From positions 3,224,001 through 3,288,000 of the forward strand of contig CP148031.1 of NCBI GenBank assembly GCA_040500365.1: a stretch of 64,000 nucleotides of DNA, in the 5' to 3' direction. The position numbers and the translations under genes were made by a program. This DNA comes from Dehalobacter alkaniphilus (GTDB taxonomy: Bacteria; Bacillota; Desulfitobacteriia; Desulfitobacteriales; Syntrophobotulaceae). Under the pieces are notes generated by a model. It had not been told where the DNA came from. It saw nothing but the letters and a program-made list of their open reading frames with translations, and did no database searches. Below, in pieces: positions 9,641-19,236 of this stretch. Positions within the stretch are counted from its first letter, which is position 1, and every line of letters starts with the position of its first letter.

Positions 9641-10023
9641 TTTGCGTCACCGCTCATTTCCTTTATCCGATCGACAACAATTTGTGCAAGTCTCTTATCT
9701 GCCCCCAAAGTTTGTCCAAAGCTGATTTTTACATTGGGGTATTCTTTCAAGAATCCATCAATTTCAGCCGGGATATCCTCCAGGATATGAACGCCGTCAA
9801 ACAGGAAATACGGAATGACCTTGATTTCTGTAACTCCCCGGTCAACAAGTTTTTTCAGGCCAGTTTCCAGATTGTTAGCGGAGAACTGTAAGAACGCATA
9901 TTCAATTAAATTCGTATTGAGTCCGGACTTCAGTTCTTCCTTAACCACCTCAATGATTTTCTGCAGCGTGTTTTCCGTTTCACTTTGTCTGCTACCGTGA
10001 GCTAAGATTAAAATTCCTGTCAT
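9628..10023 (-). CDS. cbiX: Short sirohydrochlorin cobaltochelatase CbiX
   Basis: 131 residues, one chelatase domain, so this is the small (CbiX-S) form that works as a homodimer. His9 in ILILAHGSR and His79 in FDGVHILEDIP match the two metal-binding histidines. It puts cobalt into sirohydrochlorin, the committing step to corrinoids. The tail DAKCCG ends in two cysteines. Iron chelation for sirohaem (SirB-like) is the alternative, but operon context favours cobalt. Confidence 0.9.
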   Translation of the reverse strand: MTGILILAHGSRQSETENTLQKIIEVVKEELKSGLNTNLIEYAFLQFSANNLETGLKKLVDRGVTEIKVIPYFLFDGVHILEDIPAEIDGFLKEYPNVKISFGQTLGADKRLAQIVVDRIKEMSGDAKCCG

Positions 10024-10110
10024 CGCACTCTTCCCTTTCCAAAAAATAATTCCTTAATTGAAGATTCTAACTTCATTTACCGGTGTTCTAATGAAATCGG
10101 ATATTCAAAT

Positions 10111-11388
10111 TTAGAGAGATCTTAAGGCCTTCTCTGCACACTCCAGCGTCCGGTCAATATCCACTTCCGTATGGGAATTAGAGATAAATACCGCTTCAAA
10201 TTGCGCAGGGGCAAGATAAATTCCCTGACTCAGCATGGCACTGAAGAATCGTCCATACATCTTCGTATCACTGGTTAAGGCATCGGTATAATTATAGACT
10301 TCCCGTTCGGTAAACAACAGAGTCGAAAGCGAGCCGATACTGTTTACCGTCGCCTTTAGGCCTCTCGCTTTGATCAGTTCCCGTAATCCGTTGCTTAGTC
10401 TTGCTGAGAGACTATCGATATGCGTATAGATCTGCGGGTTGTTTTTAAGAATAGAAAGCTGAGCAATACCTGCAGCCATGGCCACAGGGTTTCCGCTTAA
10501 GGTTCCTGCCTGATAGACTCCTCCACAGGGTGCGACCTGCTGCATAATTTCTTTTCTTCCGCCGTATGCCCCAACCGGCATGCCGCCGCCAATAATTTTT
10601 CCAAAAGCCGTTAAATCTGGCTTGATGCCAAACAGTTGTTGGGCTCCGCCAAGACCAAGCCTGAATCCGGTAATAACCTCATCGGCAATGAGCAATATGC
10701 TGTTTTCAGTACAAAGCTTTTGCAGTTCCTGCAGGAAACCCGGCTTCGGCAGGACAACACCCATATTGGCAGGTACAAGCTCAACGATCACTGCTGCAAC
10801 CTGATCTTTATTGTTCTCAAATAAGGCCTGCACACTGCCAATATCATTAAATACCGCCGTCAGGGTATCAACGGCGCATCCCGGAGGAACACCGAGACTG
10901 CTCGGTACGCCGGAGGACATAACCCCCGATCCTGCCTTGACCAGCATTGCGTCGCTATGCCCATGATAACAACCTTCAAATTTTATGATTTTATTTCTAC
11001 CGGTAAAGCCGCGGGCTGCACGCACTGCGCTCATCGTTGCTTCTGTTCCGGAATTGACCATCCGAATCATTTCAATCGACGGAACCAGGTCAAAAATCAA
11101 TTGGGCCATCATGACCTCTGCTTCTGTAGCAGCGCCAAAGCTCAAGCCATTTTCAGCCGCTGCCGTCACTGCCTTGAGCACTTCCGGGTTGGCATGTCCG
11201 AGGATCATCGGCCCCCAAGAGCCGATATAGTCGATATACTCGTTACCGTCTACATCATAGAGTCTTGCCCCTTTGGCGCGGCTGATAAAGCGCGGCGTAT
11301 CGCCGACAGACTGAAAATTACGCACAGGACTGTTGACTCCGCCGGGCATCAGCTGTTTAGCCTTTTCATATAATATTTCCGATTTCAT
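10111..11388 (-). CDS. hemL: Glutamate-1-semialdehyde 2,1-aminomutase HemL
   Basis: 425 residues, a PLP enzyme of aminotransferase fold type I. It has the family start LMPGGVNSPVRNF and the PLP lysine in TAFGKIIGGGMPVGAYGG (Lys264). It makes 5-aminolevulinate from glutamate-1-semialdehyde supplied by HemA. It lies 30 bases after hemB and 87 bases before cbiX. Confidence 0.97.
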   Translation of the reverse strand: MKSEILYEKAKQLMPGGVNSPVRNFQSVGDTPRFISRAKGARLYDVDGNEYIDYIGSWGPMILGHANPEVLKAVTAAAENGLSFGAATEAEVMMAQLIFDLVPSIEMIRMVNSGTEATMSAVRAARGFTGRNKIIKFEGCYHGHSDAMLVKAGSGVMSSGVPSSLGVPPGCAVDTLTAVFNDIGSVQALFENNKDQVAAVIVELVPANMGVVLPKPGFLQELQKLCTENSILLIADEVITGFRLGLGGAQQLFGIKPDLTAFGKIIGGGMPVGAYGGRKEIMQQVAPCGGVYQAGTLSGNPVAMAAGIAQLSILKNNPQIYTHIDSLSARLSNGLRELIKARGLKATVNSIGSLSTLLFTEREVYNYTDALTSDTKMYGRFFSAMLSQGIYLAPAQFEAVFISNSHTEVDIDRTLECAEKALRSL

Positions 11389-11418
11389 AGCTTGTACCTG
11401 CCTTTTAACTGTTAAATC

Positions 11419-12405
11419 TTAACCGATTCTTCCTTCACTGATATACGCCGCAATCTCCGGTGCAAAATATGTGATCAGCATATCTGTTCCTGCCCGGAAA
11501 AAACCCACGGTCGTTTCGCAGATCATCGCGGCTTCATCAATCATTCCGGCCTTGGCTGCAGCCTTGATCATGCTGTACTCTCCGCTGACACTGTAAGCAG
11601 CCAGGGGAAGGTCAAATGTCTCTTTGAGCTTGGCAATCACATCCAGGTAAGCCAGAGCCGGTTTGACCATCAAAATGTCCGCCCCTTCCAGCACATCAAG
11701 TTCAGATTCCCGAACGGCTTCCCGCAGATTATGATAATCCATTTGATAAGTTTTCCGGTCTCCGAAAGACGGTGCACATCCGGCCGCCTCCCGAAAAGGT
11801 CCATAGAAGGAGGATGCATACTTGGCCGAATAGGACATAATCGGTAGGGTCGTAAAATGGTGTTGGTCCAACGCTTCGCGGATGGCTTTTACCCGTCCGT
11901 CCATCATATCGGATGGCGCTACCATATCTGCACCAGCCTGGGCATGGGATACTGCCACTTTGGCCAGTATTGACAGAGTACCGTCATTATCCACTTCCTT
12001 GCCTTTTAATAGGCCGCAATGCCCGTGACTGGTATATTCGCAAAGGCATACATCTGTAATGACATTAATCTGTGGAAAGCTCGACTTGATTTTCCGAACA
12101 GCCTGCTGCAGGGCACCGTTTTCGTTATAAGCCTCACTTCCGATCTCATCCTTGCGACTGTGCCCCGGTACCCCGAAAAGCAGAACACTGCCGATACCAG
12201 CCTTGATGACGGTTTCCACCGCATGTTCAACCCGGTCCGGGCTGTAGCGTTTCTGGCCGTCCATCGCTGCGATATTTTCTTCAATTCCACTGCCTTCCTT
12301 AATAAATATCGGGTAGATCAGGGCACTTTTAGAAAGACGAGTTTCACGTACCAACTCCCGGGTAACGTTGTCTTTTCTAAGTCTTCTAGGTCTGATCACT
12401 TCCAT
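11419..12405 (-). CDS. hemB: Delta-aminolevulinic acid dehydratase (porphobilinogen synthase) HemB
   Basis: 328 residues from ATG 12405, which has an AAGGAGG site; an in-frame ATG 24 bases earlier overlaps the upstream gene and is less likely. It condenses two aminolevulinates to porphobilinogen. The cysteine zinc site CLCEYTSHGHC is near residue 115, and the two active-site lysine motifs are MMDGRVKAIR and LMVKPALAYLD. It begins ten bases after the end of cobA-hemD. Confidence 0.97.
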   Translation of the reverse strand: MEVIRPRRLRKDNVTRELVRETRLSKSALIYPIFIKEGSGIEENIAAMDGQKRYSPDRVEHAVETVIKAGIGSVLLFGVPGHSRKDEIGSEAYNENGALQQAVRKIKSSFPQINVITDVCLCEYTSHGHCGLLKGKEVDNDGTLSILAKVAVSHAQAGADMVAPSDMMDGRVKAIREALDQHHFTTLPIMSYSAKYASSFYGPFREAAGCAPSFGDRKTYQMDYHNLREAVRESELDVLEGADILMVKPALAYLDVIAKLKETFDLPLAAYSVSGEYSMIKAAAKAGMIDEAAMICETTVGFFRAGTDMLITYFAPEIAAYISEGRIG

Positions 12406-12415
12406 AGATTCCTCC

Positions 12416-13918
12416 TTATTCCTGATCAATCGCCTCGATCATACTGTCCAGTGTTGCCTTTTCGGCAACAACACACTTCATCCCATGGCTTCGGGCGGCT
12501 TTGGCTGTTTCTTCACCGATACAAACTGCCGTTACTTTTTTAAAGTTAAGCTGCGGCAGGGCATTGACAAATCCGCCTACTGTCGAAGCACTTGTAAATG
12601 CCGCATAATCAAAATCATAAGACAGGATCGCTTCTTTTGAAAAAATACTGCTGTCTGATTCGTAGAACGTGTCATAAACCGGAATATCTTCATAGCAGAT
12701 TCCCACTTGATCAAAAATACGGTTCAAATCTTCCGAGCCTTCTCTGGCCCGTAAGACCAATACTTTTTCTCCAGGTGCCAGAACGTTGACGAGGCCGCTG
12801 GCAAGGCTGGCGACGTTATAGCTTTCTGGCATATACTCAATGCGAATTCCGCGCTGGGTAAACACCTTGGCCGTTCCGGCTCCGATAACCGCGATCTTAA
12901 TCCCGTACAGGTCGCGGATGTCTCTCCCCGTTTCGAGCATTCTGTCAAAGAGAGCCTCAACGCCGGCTGCGCTGGAAAAAACAAGCCAGTTATATTCTTT
13001 GATCCGCTCCAGTGCAGCATTAAATGCTTTATTGTCGCTTATTGGTCTGGTTTGGATACATGGGAATTCCAAAGCTTCCCCGCCAAGATCTCGGATCTTC
13101 TGACTAAGGACGGAATTAAGCTTTTCCGGACGTGTTACCACTACACGTTTACCTGCAAGCGGACGCTTCCCTGCCCATTCGAAACTCTCGGACAAGGAAC
13201 AGACCTGGCCGATTACGATAACAGATGGATTGCGGATTTCCGCCTTTGCAGCATCACCCGGCAGGTTGCCGACTGTCGTCAGAAGCTTGCGCTGTCTTGC
13301 TGTCGTCCCTCTTTCGATGACCGCCGCCGGCATATCGGGAGCCATTCCAGCATCCAGCAGCCCTTCGGAAATACTTTTGATCGCGGATACTCCCATCAGG
13401 AATACCAACGTTCCTTTCATGTTTACAGCAGCCTGAAAATCAATATTCGGAGTCTCGCCCTCTTTTGTATGTCCAGTAATGATATGCAGGGAAGAACAAA
13501 AGTCTCTGTGGGTTACCGGGATTCCTGCATAAGCAGGAACCGCGATGGCCGATGTTACCCCCGGTACTACCTCGAACGGAACCTGATGTTCCTGGAGCAG
13601 TTCCAATTCCTCTCCGCCGCGTCCGAACATAAACGGATCTCCGCCCTTCAGACGAACGACCGTCCTGCCTTCCAGGGCCTCTTCCAGCAGAATCCGGTTG
13701 ATCTCGTCCTGCGGGATGCGATGATAGGTCGGCAGCTTGCCGACATCTATTTTTTTTGCGTCTTTAGGGATTAAATTGAGGATTTCATTACCTACGAGTT
13801 TGTCGTAAATAACAACCTCTGCATTCTGAAGAACACGCAGCCCTTTTACGGTGAGCAGTCCTGCATCAGACGGACCTGCCCCAACCAGCCAAACTTTTCC
13901 CGTTCTCTTTTGCTCCAT
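12416..13918 (-). CDS. cobA-hemD: Fused uroporphyrinogen-III C-methyltransferase / uroporphyrinogen-III synthase
   Basis: 500 residues. Residues 1-245 are a SAM-dependent uroporphyrinogen-III methylase (GAGPSDAGLLTVKG, then VVRLKGGDPFMFGRGGEE), giving precorrin-2. Residues from about 255 are HemD, which closes hydroxymethylbilane to uroporphyrinogen III. The fusion is common in Clostridia. Its ATG at 13918 directly follows the hemC stop codon, and the ribosome binding site GGAGG lies inside the hemC end. Confidence 0.96.
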   Translation of the reverse strand: MEQKRTGKVWLVGAGPSDAGLLTVKGLRVLQNAEVVIYDKLVGNEILNLIPKDAKKIDVGKLPTYHRIPQDEINRILLEEALEGRTVVRLKGGDPFMFGRGGEELELLQEHQVPFEVVPGVTSAIAVPAYAGIPVTHRDFCSSLHIITGHTKEGETPNIDFQAAVNMKGTLVFLMGVSAIKSISEGLLDAGMAPDMPAAVIERGTTARQRKLLTTVGNLPGDAAKAEIRNPSVIVIGQVCSLSESFEWAGKRPLAGKRVVVTRPEKLNSVLSQKIRDLGGEALEFPCIQTRPISDNKAFNAALERIKEYNWLVFSSAAGVEALFDRMLETGRDIRDLYGIKIAVIGAGTAKVFTQRGIRIEYMPESYNVASLASGLVNVLAPGEKVLVLRAREGSEDLNRIFDQVGICYEDIPVYDTFYESDSSIFSKEAILSYDFDYAAFTSASTVGGFVNALPQLNFKKVTAVCIGEETAKAARSHGMKCVVAEKATLDSMIEAIDQE

Positions 13919-14815
13919 TTATCTTACCTCCGCAAGTAGTCTCGTTGCCAAGCTGCATCCTATTTCCGCCGCATCCCTGCGGTCGCCGGTCATGCTGCCT
14001 TTGGCCTTTTCCCCGGTTTCAACATCGACATAGAGGCCGGTGATCCTGACTTCTGTACCATGCACTTCGGCGAATGCCGCAGCAGGTGAACTGCACCCGC
14101 CATCAAGTTTTTGAATAAAGGCTCTTTCAGCCAGGGCTGTTGTCTGAGAATCTTTGTCGTTGATACATGTTAAAAAGTTGAGATCCTCGCCTTTTCTGCC
14201 CTGAATCGCTAGGATTCCCTGCCCGGCAGAGGGGATCATTTCCTCTGTTGAAAACACCCTACTGACACGGTTTTCCAGTGACAACCGCTTAAGTCCTGCG
14301 AAAGCCAGCAGCAGAGCACTGAATCCACCCTCGTCCAGCTTTTTGAGCCGGGTAAGTACGTTGCCCCGCACAGGCTTAACATTTAAACCGGGATACAGAT
14401 CCAAAAACTGGATTGTTCGGCGCGCGCTGGAACAGCCAACAGCCTTTTCTTTATCTAGGTCTTCTATAGATCCTGTCCCCTGCGGCAGAACCAGTACGTC
14501 CCGGGGATCTTCTCTTTTAGAAAATGCCGTAATCGGCAGGTCCTCCGGTATTTCTGCCGGCATATCCTTTAAACTATGAACAGCAATATCAATTACACCT
14601 TGACAGAGCGCCCTGTCCAGTTCTTTCACAAAAAGGCCTTTTCCTCCTATTTTGTCCAACGTCTGTTCCAAAATAACGTCCCCTGTGGTCTTCATGGTAA
14701 TAAGCTCAAGTTCCAGTTCTGGATGATTTTTCCGGATCTGCTCCATAACAAATTGTGACTGGATCACCGCCAGCCTGCTTTCTCGGCTACCGACGATTAT
14801 TTTTCTTTTTCCCAT
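13919..14815 (-). CDS. hemC: Porphobilinogen deaminase (hydroxymethylbilane synthase) HemC
   Basis: 298 residues from ATG 14815, chosen because GAGGTAG precedes it; the upstream ATG at 14839 has no site. It polymerises four porphobilinogens. The dipyrromethane-cofactor cysteine is in LDGGCSSPAAAF (about Cys241), and GSRESRLAVIQ marks the N terminus. The 60-base gap to cbiJ-sirC holds nothing visible. Confidence 0.96.
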   Translation of the reverse strand: MGKRKIIVGSRESRLAVIQSQFVMEQIRKNHPELELELITMKTTGDVILEQTLDKIGGKGLFVKELDRALCQGVIDIAVHSLKDMPAEIPEDLPITAFSKREDPRDVLVLPQGTGSIEDLDKEKAVGCSSARRTIQFLDLYPGLNVKPVRGNVLTRLKKLDEGGFSALLLAFAGLKRLSLENRVSRVFSTEEMIPSAGQGILAIQGRKGEDLNFLTCINDKDSQTTALAERAFIQKLDGGCSSPAAAFAEVHGTEVRITGLYVDVETGEKAKGSMTGDRRDAAEIGCSLATRLLAEVR

Positions 14816-14875
14816 TCGGCTACCTCTATTCTCATTCAAAAGTTATTTTATTGTTCGTTTATTTCATTACGTTAT

Positions 14876-16216
14876 TTATTTGTCCAAGAGTTCATTCATG
14901 TATAACCTTAGTTTTTCCGCCGTCTTCTTAACCTTCGCATGGTCCTCCCCGCTGGCCGTGAGCCCGATCACCATATTTCCCTTCCTAACCACTGCAGGAA
15001 AATAGAACGTACAAAGCTCCTTACGATCTGCGACACTGACAGGGATTCCATATCGGCTGCATTCTTCAGCAATTTGACGGTTTGCTTGCGATTCACTGGT
15101 TGCTGCCAGAACCAGATCGGCCCCAACGCAGTCCCCTTCCTGATACTTACGACAGAACAAGGTGACTTTTTGATTAATTGCCAGTTCCTGTTGAAGCTCC
15201 GGGATAAGTTCAGGCGTAATCACGGTAATGTTGGCATCAAACGGCAGTAATGTCCTGATTCTTCTTGCCGCAATCTTTCCGCCCCCGAAGACAACAATCT
15301 TTTTATTCTGAAGAGAAACAAAAAGCGGAAACCAGGGCTGATTCGGACACTGTTCCAGAGAATAGTCCCAGGCAAGCTTGTGCAAAACCTGTTCCTTGTT
15401 GTAAAACGTATACTGTTGCGCATCTTCTTTCTCATCTATTTTACCTGGGTGTTCCAGTGTCTCTGGTTGTTCCGGCCGCCTGATTAGAATCACTGTAATT
15501 CCCAGCTCGCGCGCTGCTTCAATTTTTTCCTGGAATCCTCCGGTCTCTCCGGAGTCTTTTGTCACCAGAAATCTTGCTTGAGCTGCTTTCAGCATGGCAA
15601 TGTTCAGCTCTTTGGAAAATGGGCCGTGCATATAGCTAATATTAGACTTCTTAAAGCCCAGCTTTTCACACTTCTCCATTACATCCTGCATCGGAAGGAC
15701 CCTGGCAAATACCCGCTCCTGATAGTCCTTGATTCCGGTAAACGTTTCAATCTCCTTGCTTCCGCAGCTCAGAAAGATGTTCCCGGTCTTATCATTTAAT
15801 ACCCGTACCGCATCCTCGCTGTTGTCCGCATAAATCATGTTTTCCAATATATTCGCGTTAAATGACGGATTATTCGAGACCAATCTACCCAATCTACCCG
15901 GTTCCCTTTGCAGACGGATATAGTCCGTTGCGGTTTCGCGGCAAGCTTCGCAAATATTGTCCGTAACAATTTGGGCGTAAGGATGTGTAGTATCAATGAC
16001 ACAGTCCGGCTGAACCTCCCGAATGAAGGCGGCCATTTCTTCCCGGTCCAAACGTCGCGCTTGGATGTGAAGATTTTGGTCCGGTTCGATCAGATCCCTG
16101 CCATAATCTGTGGCTACTGAAACATACACTTTTGCGTTACTTCGCCGCAGCTCATCGATCAGCTCCCTGCCTTCAGTTGTCCCGGCAATGATCCAAAATA
16201 CCGGCATCTTCATCAT
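14876..16216 (-). CDS. cbiJ-sirC: Fusion of cobalt-precorrin-6A reductase CbiJ and precorrin-2 dehydrogenase
   Basis: 446 residues in one frame. Residues 1 to about 255 match CbiJ/CobK (WIIAGTTEGRELIDELR, CVIDTTHPYAQ, LVTKDSGETGGFQEK), the NAD(P)H reductase of cobalt-precorrin-6A. Residues from about 300 have a Rossmann GGGKIAARR motif and match the N-terminal part of CysG/SirC/Met8, which oxidises precorrin-2 to sirohydrochlorin. The two steps are far apart in the pathway: SirC acts before cobalt insertion and CbiJ late in ring contraction. A linker of about 40 charged residues joins them. ATGA overlap with cbiH indicates coupled translation. Confidence 0.92.
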   Translation of the reverse strand: MMKMPVFWIIAGTTEGRELIDELRRSNAKVYVSVATDYGRDLIEPDQNLHIQARRLDREEMAAFIREVQPDCVIDTTHPYAQIVTDNICEACRETATDYIRLQREPGRLGRLVSNNPSFNANILENMIYADNSEDAVRVLNDKTGNIFLSCGSKEIETFTGIKDYQERVFARVLPMQDVMEKCEKLGFKKSNISYMHGPFSKELNIAMLKAAQARFLVTKDSGETGGFQEKIEAARELGITVILIRRPEQPETLEHPGKIDEKEDAQQYTFYNKEQVLHKLAWDYSLEQCPNQPWFPLFVSLQNKKIVVFGGGKIAARRIRTLLPFDANITVITPELIPELQQELAINQKVTLFCRKYQEGDCVGADLVLAATSESQANRQIAEECSRYGIPVSVADRKELCTFYFPAVVRKGNMVIGLTASGEDHAKVKKTAEKLRLYMNELLDK

Positions 16217-16941
16217 TTCTTATATCCTCTCGGTGTCACCAGTTTGTTATTGATTACCCTTGTCTGTGAATTCCCGATGATGATAGTCGTAAACATATCA
16301 ACTTTCTTCTCTCTCAATTCAGTCAGGCTGGAGACAATCTCATAATTCTCGCCCTCTCTGCCGATGCTGCGGACAATACCCGACGGCAGGTTAGCATCCT
16401 GATGGCGCATCACAATATCGCAGGCCTTTTTTAAATAATCATGCCTTTTGATACTTGATGGGTTGTATAGCACAATGACAAAGTCTCCCTGGGCCGCCGC
16501 TGCAAGCCTAGCTTCGATCTTTTCCCACGGCGTTAATAGATCGCTTAGGCTGATAACTGCAAAGTCATGAATAAGCGGAGCACCGAGAACCGCTGCGCCG
16601 CTGCAGGCAGCTGTGATTCCTGGTATCACTTCCACCTCGAGGAAAGGATACGGCTCTGCAAGCTCCAGCACGATTCCTGCCATGCCATAGACTCCGGCAT
16701 CCCCGCTCGAGACCACAGCAACCGTTGCGCCTTCCAGCGCCTTTTCAACCGCGGTCCTGCAGCGATCCACCTCTTTCTTCATCGGCGTAGCAATTAACTT
16801 TTTATCTGGGAACTGATCCTTGATTAAATTGATATAAAGCGTATATCCGACTAGAATATCACTGGCCTTAAGCGCTTCCTGCGCACGGTTTGTCATTTGC
16901 TCCGGTCCGCCCGGTCCTAATCCCACGACATATATTTTCAT
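16213..16941 (-). CDS. cbiH: Cobalt-factor III C17-methyltransferase CbiH
   Basis: 242 residues, a tetrapyrrole methylase (VGLGPGGPEQMT at the N terminus, VSSGDAGVYGMAG near 80, then FVIVLYNPSS). It methylates C17 and drives ring contraction. The length is normal for the stand-alone enzyme, with no truncation. It begins eight bases after the hemA stop and ends in an ATGA overlap with cbiJ-sirC. Confidence 0.95.
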   Translation of the reverse strand: MKIYVVGLGPGGPEQMTNRAQEALKASDILVGYTLYINLIKDQFPDKKLIATPMKKEVDRCRTAVEKALEGATVAVVSSGDAGVYGMAGIVLELAEPYPFLEVEVIPGITAACSGAAVLGAPLIHDFAVISLSDLLTPWEKIEARLAAAAQGDFVIVLYNPSSIKRHDYLKKACDIVMRHQDANLPSGIVRSIGREGENYEIVSSLTELREKKVDMFTTIIIGNSQTRVINNKLVTPRGYKK

Positions 16942-16949
16942 CGTCTGTC

Positions 16950-18191
16950 TTACCTAACCACTTTCTCTAAATTTGTAAAACATTCATCCCACAGATCCCG
17001 GTCAATGCTGTCCCTAAACCCAAACAGCACCGAACTTACTGCCTTTTCTGCTACTTGCGCCAACCTGTTTTCAAAGAATGCTCTGTCTTGGTCGCTTAAA
17101 TTCAGGTACGCAAGATCTTTTTGCAAATTCCGGCATATCCTTTCCGATGTTGAATTGGATATGCTTTGCAGGAGCGGCAGATAACTGCGGATTTCAAATG
17201 ATTCTATAAATTTGTCGATATGTTCATCAATAATTTCATAAGCCGCTGCTAAAGCGTTCTGGTTTCTGAGCTCTGCCTTCCCGAGACCCAGATTGTCCAT
17301 ATCCAGTAACGTAATATTCTCCATGTCCCCGACTTTCGGTTCGATATCCCTCGGTACTGCCAGATCACAAAAGATTCTTGGCCTATGATTCTGCGCCAGA
17401 GCTGGAATTAAGGCATCAGCTTTAATCGTATAATGTGGGCTGGACGTCACGCTTACCACCACATCCATGTCGGCTATCACAGTGTGGCGTTTTTCGTAAT
17501 CCACGCCCATACATTGTTTCGGCAATAAATAAGCCCCGTGTTTACGCTGTCTCAAGGTGATCAAAACCTCCGCCCCGCAATCTGCAAGCTGCGCGGCGAC
17601 AATCTTTCCCATTTCGCCGTTGCCAATGACCAGACACCGCTTTTCCCCCAAGTCAGGAAAGACCTCCTGGATCCGCTCCAGAGCTTTCGTTGCTACCGAT
17701 ACATCCGTCGTTGTTAGCTGGATCTGTGTTTTTACCTTCTTCGCTGAGGTTATGGCCATCTGAAAAAGTTTTTCCAGATAAAGGTCAGCAGTACCTGTCT
17801 CTCTGGCCTCTTCAATGGCTTTTTTAATTTGGGACAAAATTTGGCTTTCTCCCCAAATCTGAGACTTCAATCCGCAGGCGGTTTGAAAGAGGTGAACAAA
17901 GGCCTCACGGGACTGCCGAATAACGAATAAGTACTCATATTTATCCCTGTCTTCCTTCTCAATTCGCTTCAGACCGAAGAGAATTTCTTTCAAATCAACC
18001 AGGGATCCTTCATTTTCGCTGACCCATAGCTCCGTACGGTTGCAGGTGGATATAATCACAGCGCCTTCCACACCATAATTCTTTACAGCAGCTTCCATGG
18101 CCTGTCTGCTTTGAATCGGTGTAAAGGCAAACATTTCACGTTCCTTTAATGACGCTTTTTCATGATCGATCCCGATCATTCTAATATTCAA
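16950..18191 (-). CDS. hemA: Glutamyl-tRNA reductase HemA
   Basis: About 413 residues. The likely start is TTG at 18191, because GGAGGG is correctly spaced and family N termini begin near NIRMIGIDH. This start lies inside the last codons of cbiG (11-base overlap). The catalytic cysteine is in ISTCNRTELW (Cys50), and the NADPH site GNGEMGK lies in the middle domain. It begins tetrapyrrole synthesis from glutamyl-tRNA. Its place between cbiG and cbiH ties precursor supply to corrinoid demand. Confidence 0.95.
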   Translation of the reverse strand: MNIRMIGIDHEKASLKEREMFAFTPIQSRQAMEAAVKNYGVEGAVIISTCNRTELWVSENEGSLVDLKEILFGLKRIEKEDRDKYEYLFVIRQSREAFVHLFQTACGLKSQIWGESQILSQIKKAIEEARETGTADLYLEKLFQMAITSAKKVKTQIQLTTTDVSVATKALERIQEVFPDLGEKRCLVIGNGEMGKIVAAQLADCGAEVLITLRQRKHGAYLLPKQCMGVDYEKRHTVIADMDVVVSVTSSPHYTIKADALIPALAQNHRPRIFCDLAVPRDIEPKVGDMENITLLDMDNLGLGKAELRNQNALAAAYEIIDEHIDKFIESFEIRSYLPLLQSISNSTSERICRNLQKDLAYLNLSDQDRAFFENRLAQVAEKAVSSVLFGFRDSIDRDLWDECFTNLEKVVR

Positions 18192-19236
18192 AGCTAACCC
18201 TCCATTCCTTCTGAGCAAGAGCTATTGTTACACCATTCCCGGATACTTTTCGGCTAATCAGCCCTCCGCCTGCGCTTACCATTAAGGCAGCCCGCTCACA
18301 GACATTGCCGACACCGGTAATACTACTTACAAATTCCGATTCTGTATACTTGCCTGGTACGGAAAGAAGTTCATCTGAACTAAAAAAATGCAGTGGCAGA
18401 TTTTTTTTTGCGGCAAAATCAAGCAGCCCCTGTTCTTTTGTTTTGAGGTCAATACTGGCAATGCCCGCGATGGCCTGAAAGCTGATGCTGTTCCTGCTCA
18501 ACTGCTCAAGGACAAGATCCTCAATACGCTGCAGCGGCGTACCCCTTCGGCAGCCAATTCCGAGATACACCGTCCGGGGAACGATATTCAGCGTTATGGG
18601 ATAGGGTCTTAATCTGTCATTCAGAGAAACACAAATGCCAATACCCATGTTATTTTCATTCTTCTCCAATAAACGTGGCATCTCCCCTTCTATGTCCAGC
18701 TCGCTATAAAACCCGACCGGCTTCTCTGCCAATAGTCGTGCCGAAATTTCTTTCGCTGCTTTCAGATCCGAAATCCAGGCGTCATGGAATGCTGCCCATT
18801 CGTCGACCGAAAAAAGCCTGTTTATATCCGTTGCAGTCGTTATCACAGGGATTGCGTTTAGCGCTTCGGATATCCTGTCCGCCAGCATGTTGGCGCCGCC
18901 GATGTGGCCGGAGAGGAGCGGTATAACGAACCGTCCCTTTTCGTCAATACACAAAACGGCCGGATCTGTTGTCTTGTCCTGAACAAAGGGGGCGATTGCC
19001 CTGACGGCAATCCCGCAGGCCCCAACAAAAATTAGCGCATCTTTTCCTGCAAACTGTCTGCCTGTAAACACCTTTAAATCCGGGGCAATGGGCTCTGCCA
19101 TGCCGGCTGTGACGGTCCCGGTAAGTTTTTCCGGCTGATAGCAGGCGGTCTGATTGCCTTGAGCATCCAACAGTTCTTTTATTTTCAAGCTGAGAGCGAC
19201 TCCATTGGCGGTAAAAGCCAGGATGCTTATCCTCAT
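18181..19236 (-). CDS. cbiG: Cobalt-precorrin-5A hydrolase CbiG
   Basis: 351 residues from ATG 19236, which overlaps the cbiF stop as ATGA and has GAGGG upstream. The N-terminal and core domains (FVGACGIAVRAIAP, PLLSGHIGGANMLADRI) and the CbiG C-terminal domain (YLGIGCRRGTP, then FFSSDELLSVPG) are all present. It opens the delta-lactone and releases the C2 unit as acetaldehyde. Confidence 0.95.
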   Translation of the reverse strand: MRISILAFTANGVALSLKIKELLDAQGNQTACYQPEKLTGTVTAGMAEPIAPDLKVFTGRQFAGKDALIFVGACGIAVRAIAPFVQDKTTDPAVLCIDEKGRFVIPLLSGHIGGANMLADRISEALNAIPVITTATDINRLFSVDEWAAFHDAWISDLKAAKEISARLLAEKPVGFYSELDIEGEMPRLLEKNENNMGIGICVSLNDRLRPYPITLNIVPRTVYLGIGCRRGTPLQRIEDLVLEQLSRNSISFQAIAGIASIDLKTKEQGLLDFAAKKNLPLHFFSSDELLSVPGKYTESEFVSSITGVGNVCERAALMVSAGGGLISRKVSGNGVTIALAQKEWRVSFEY

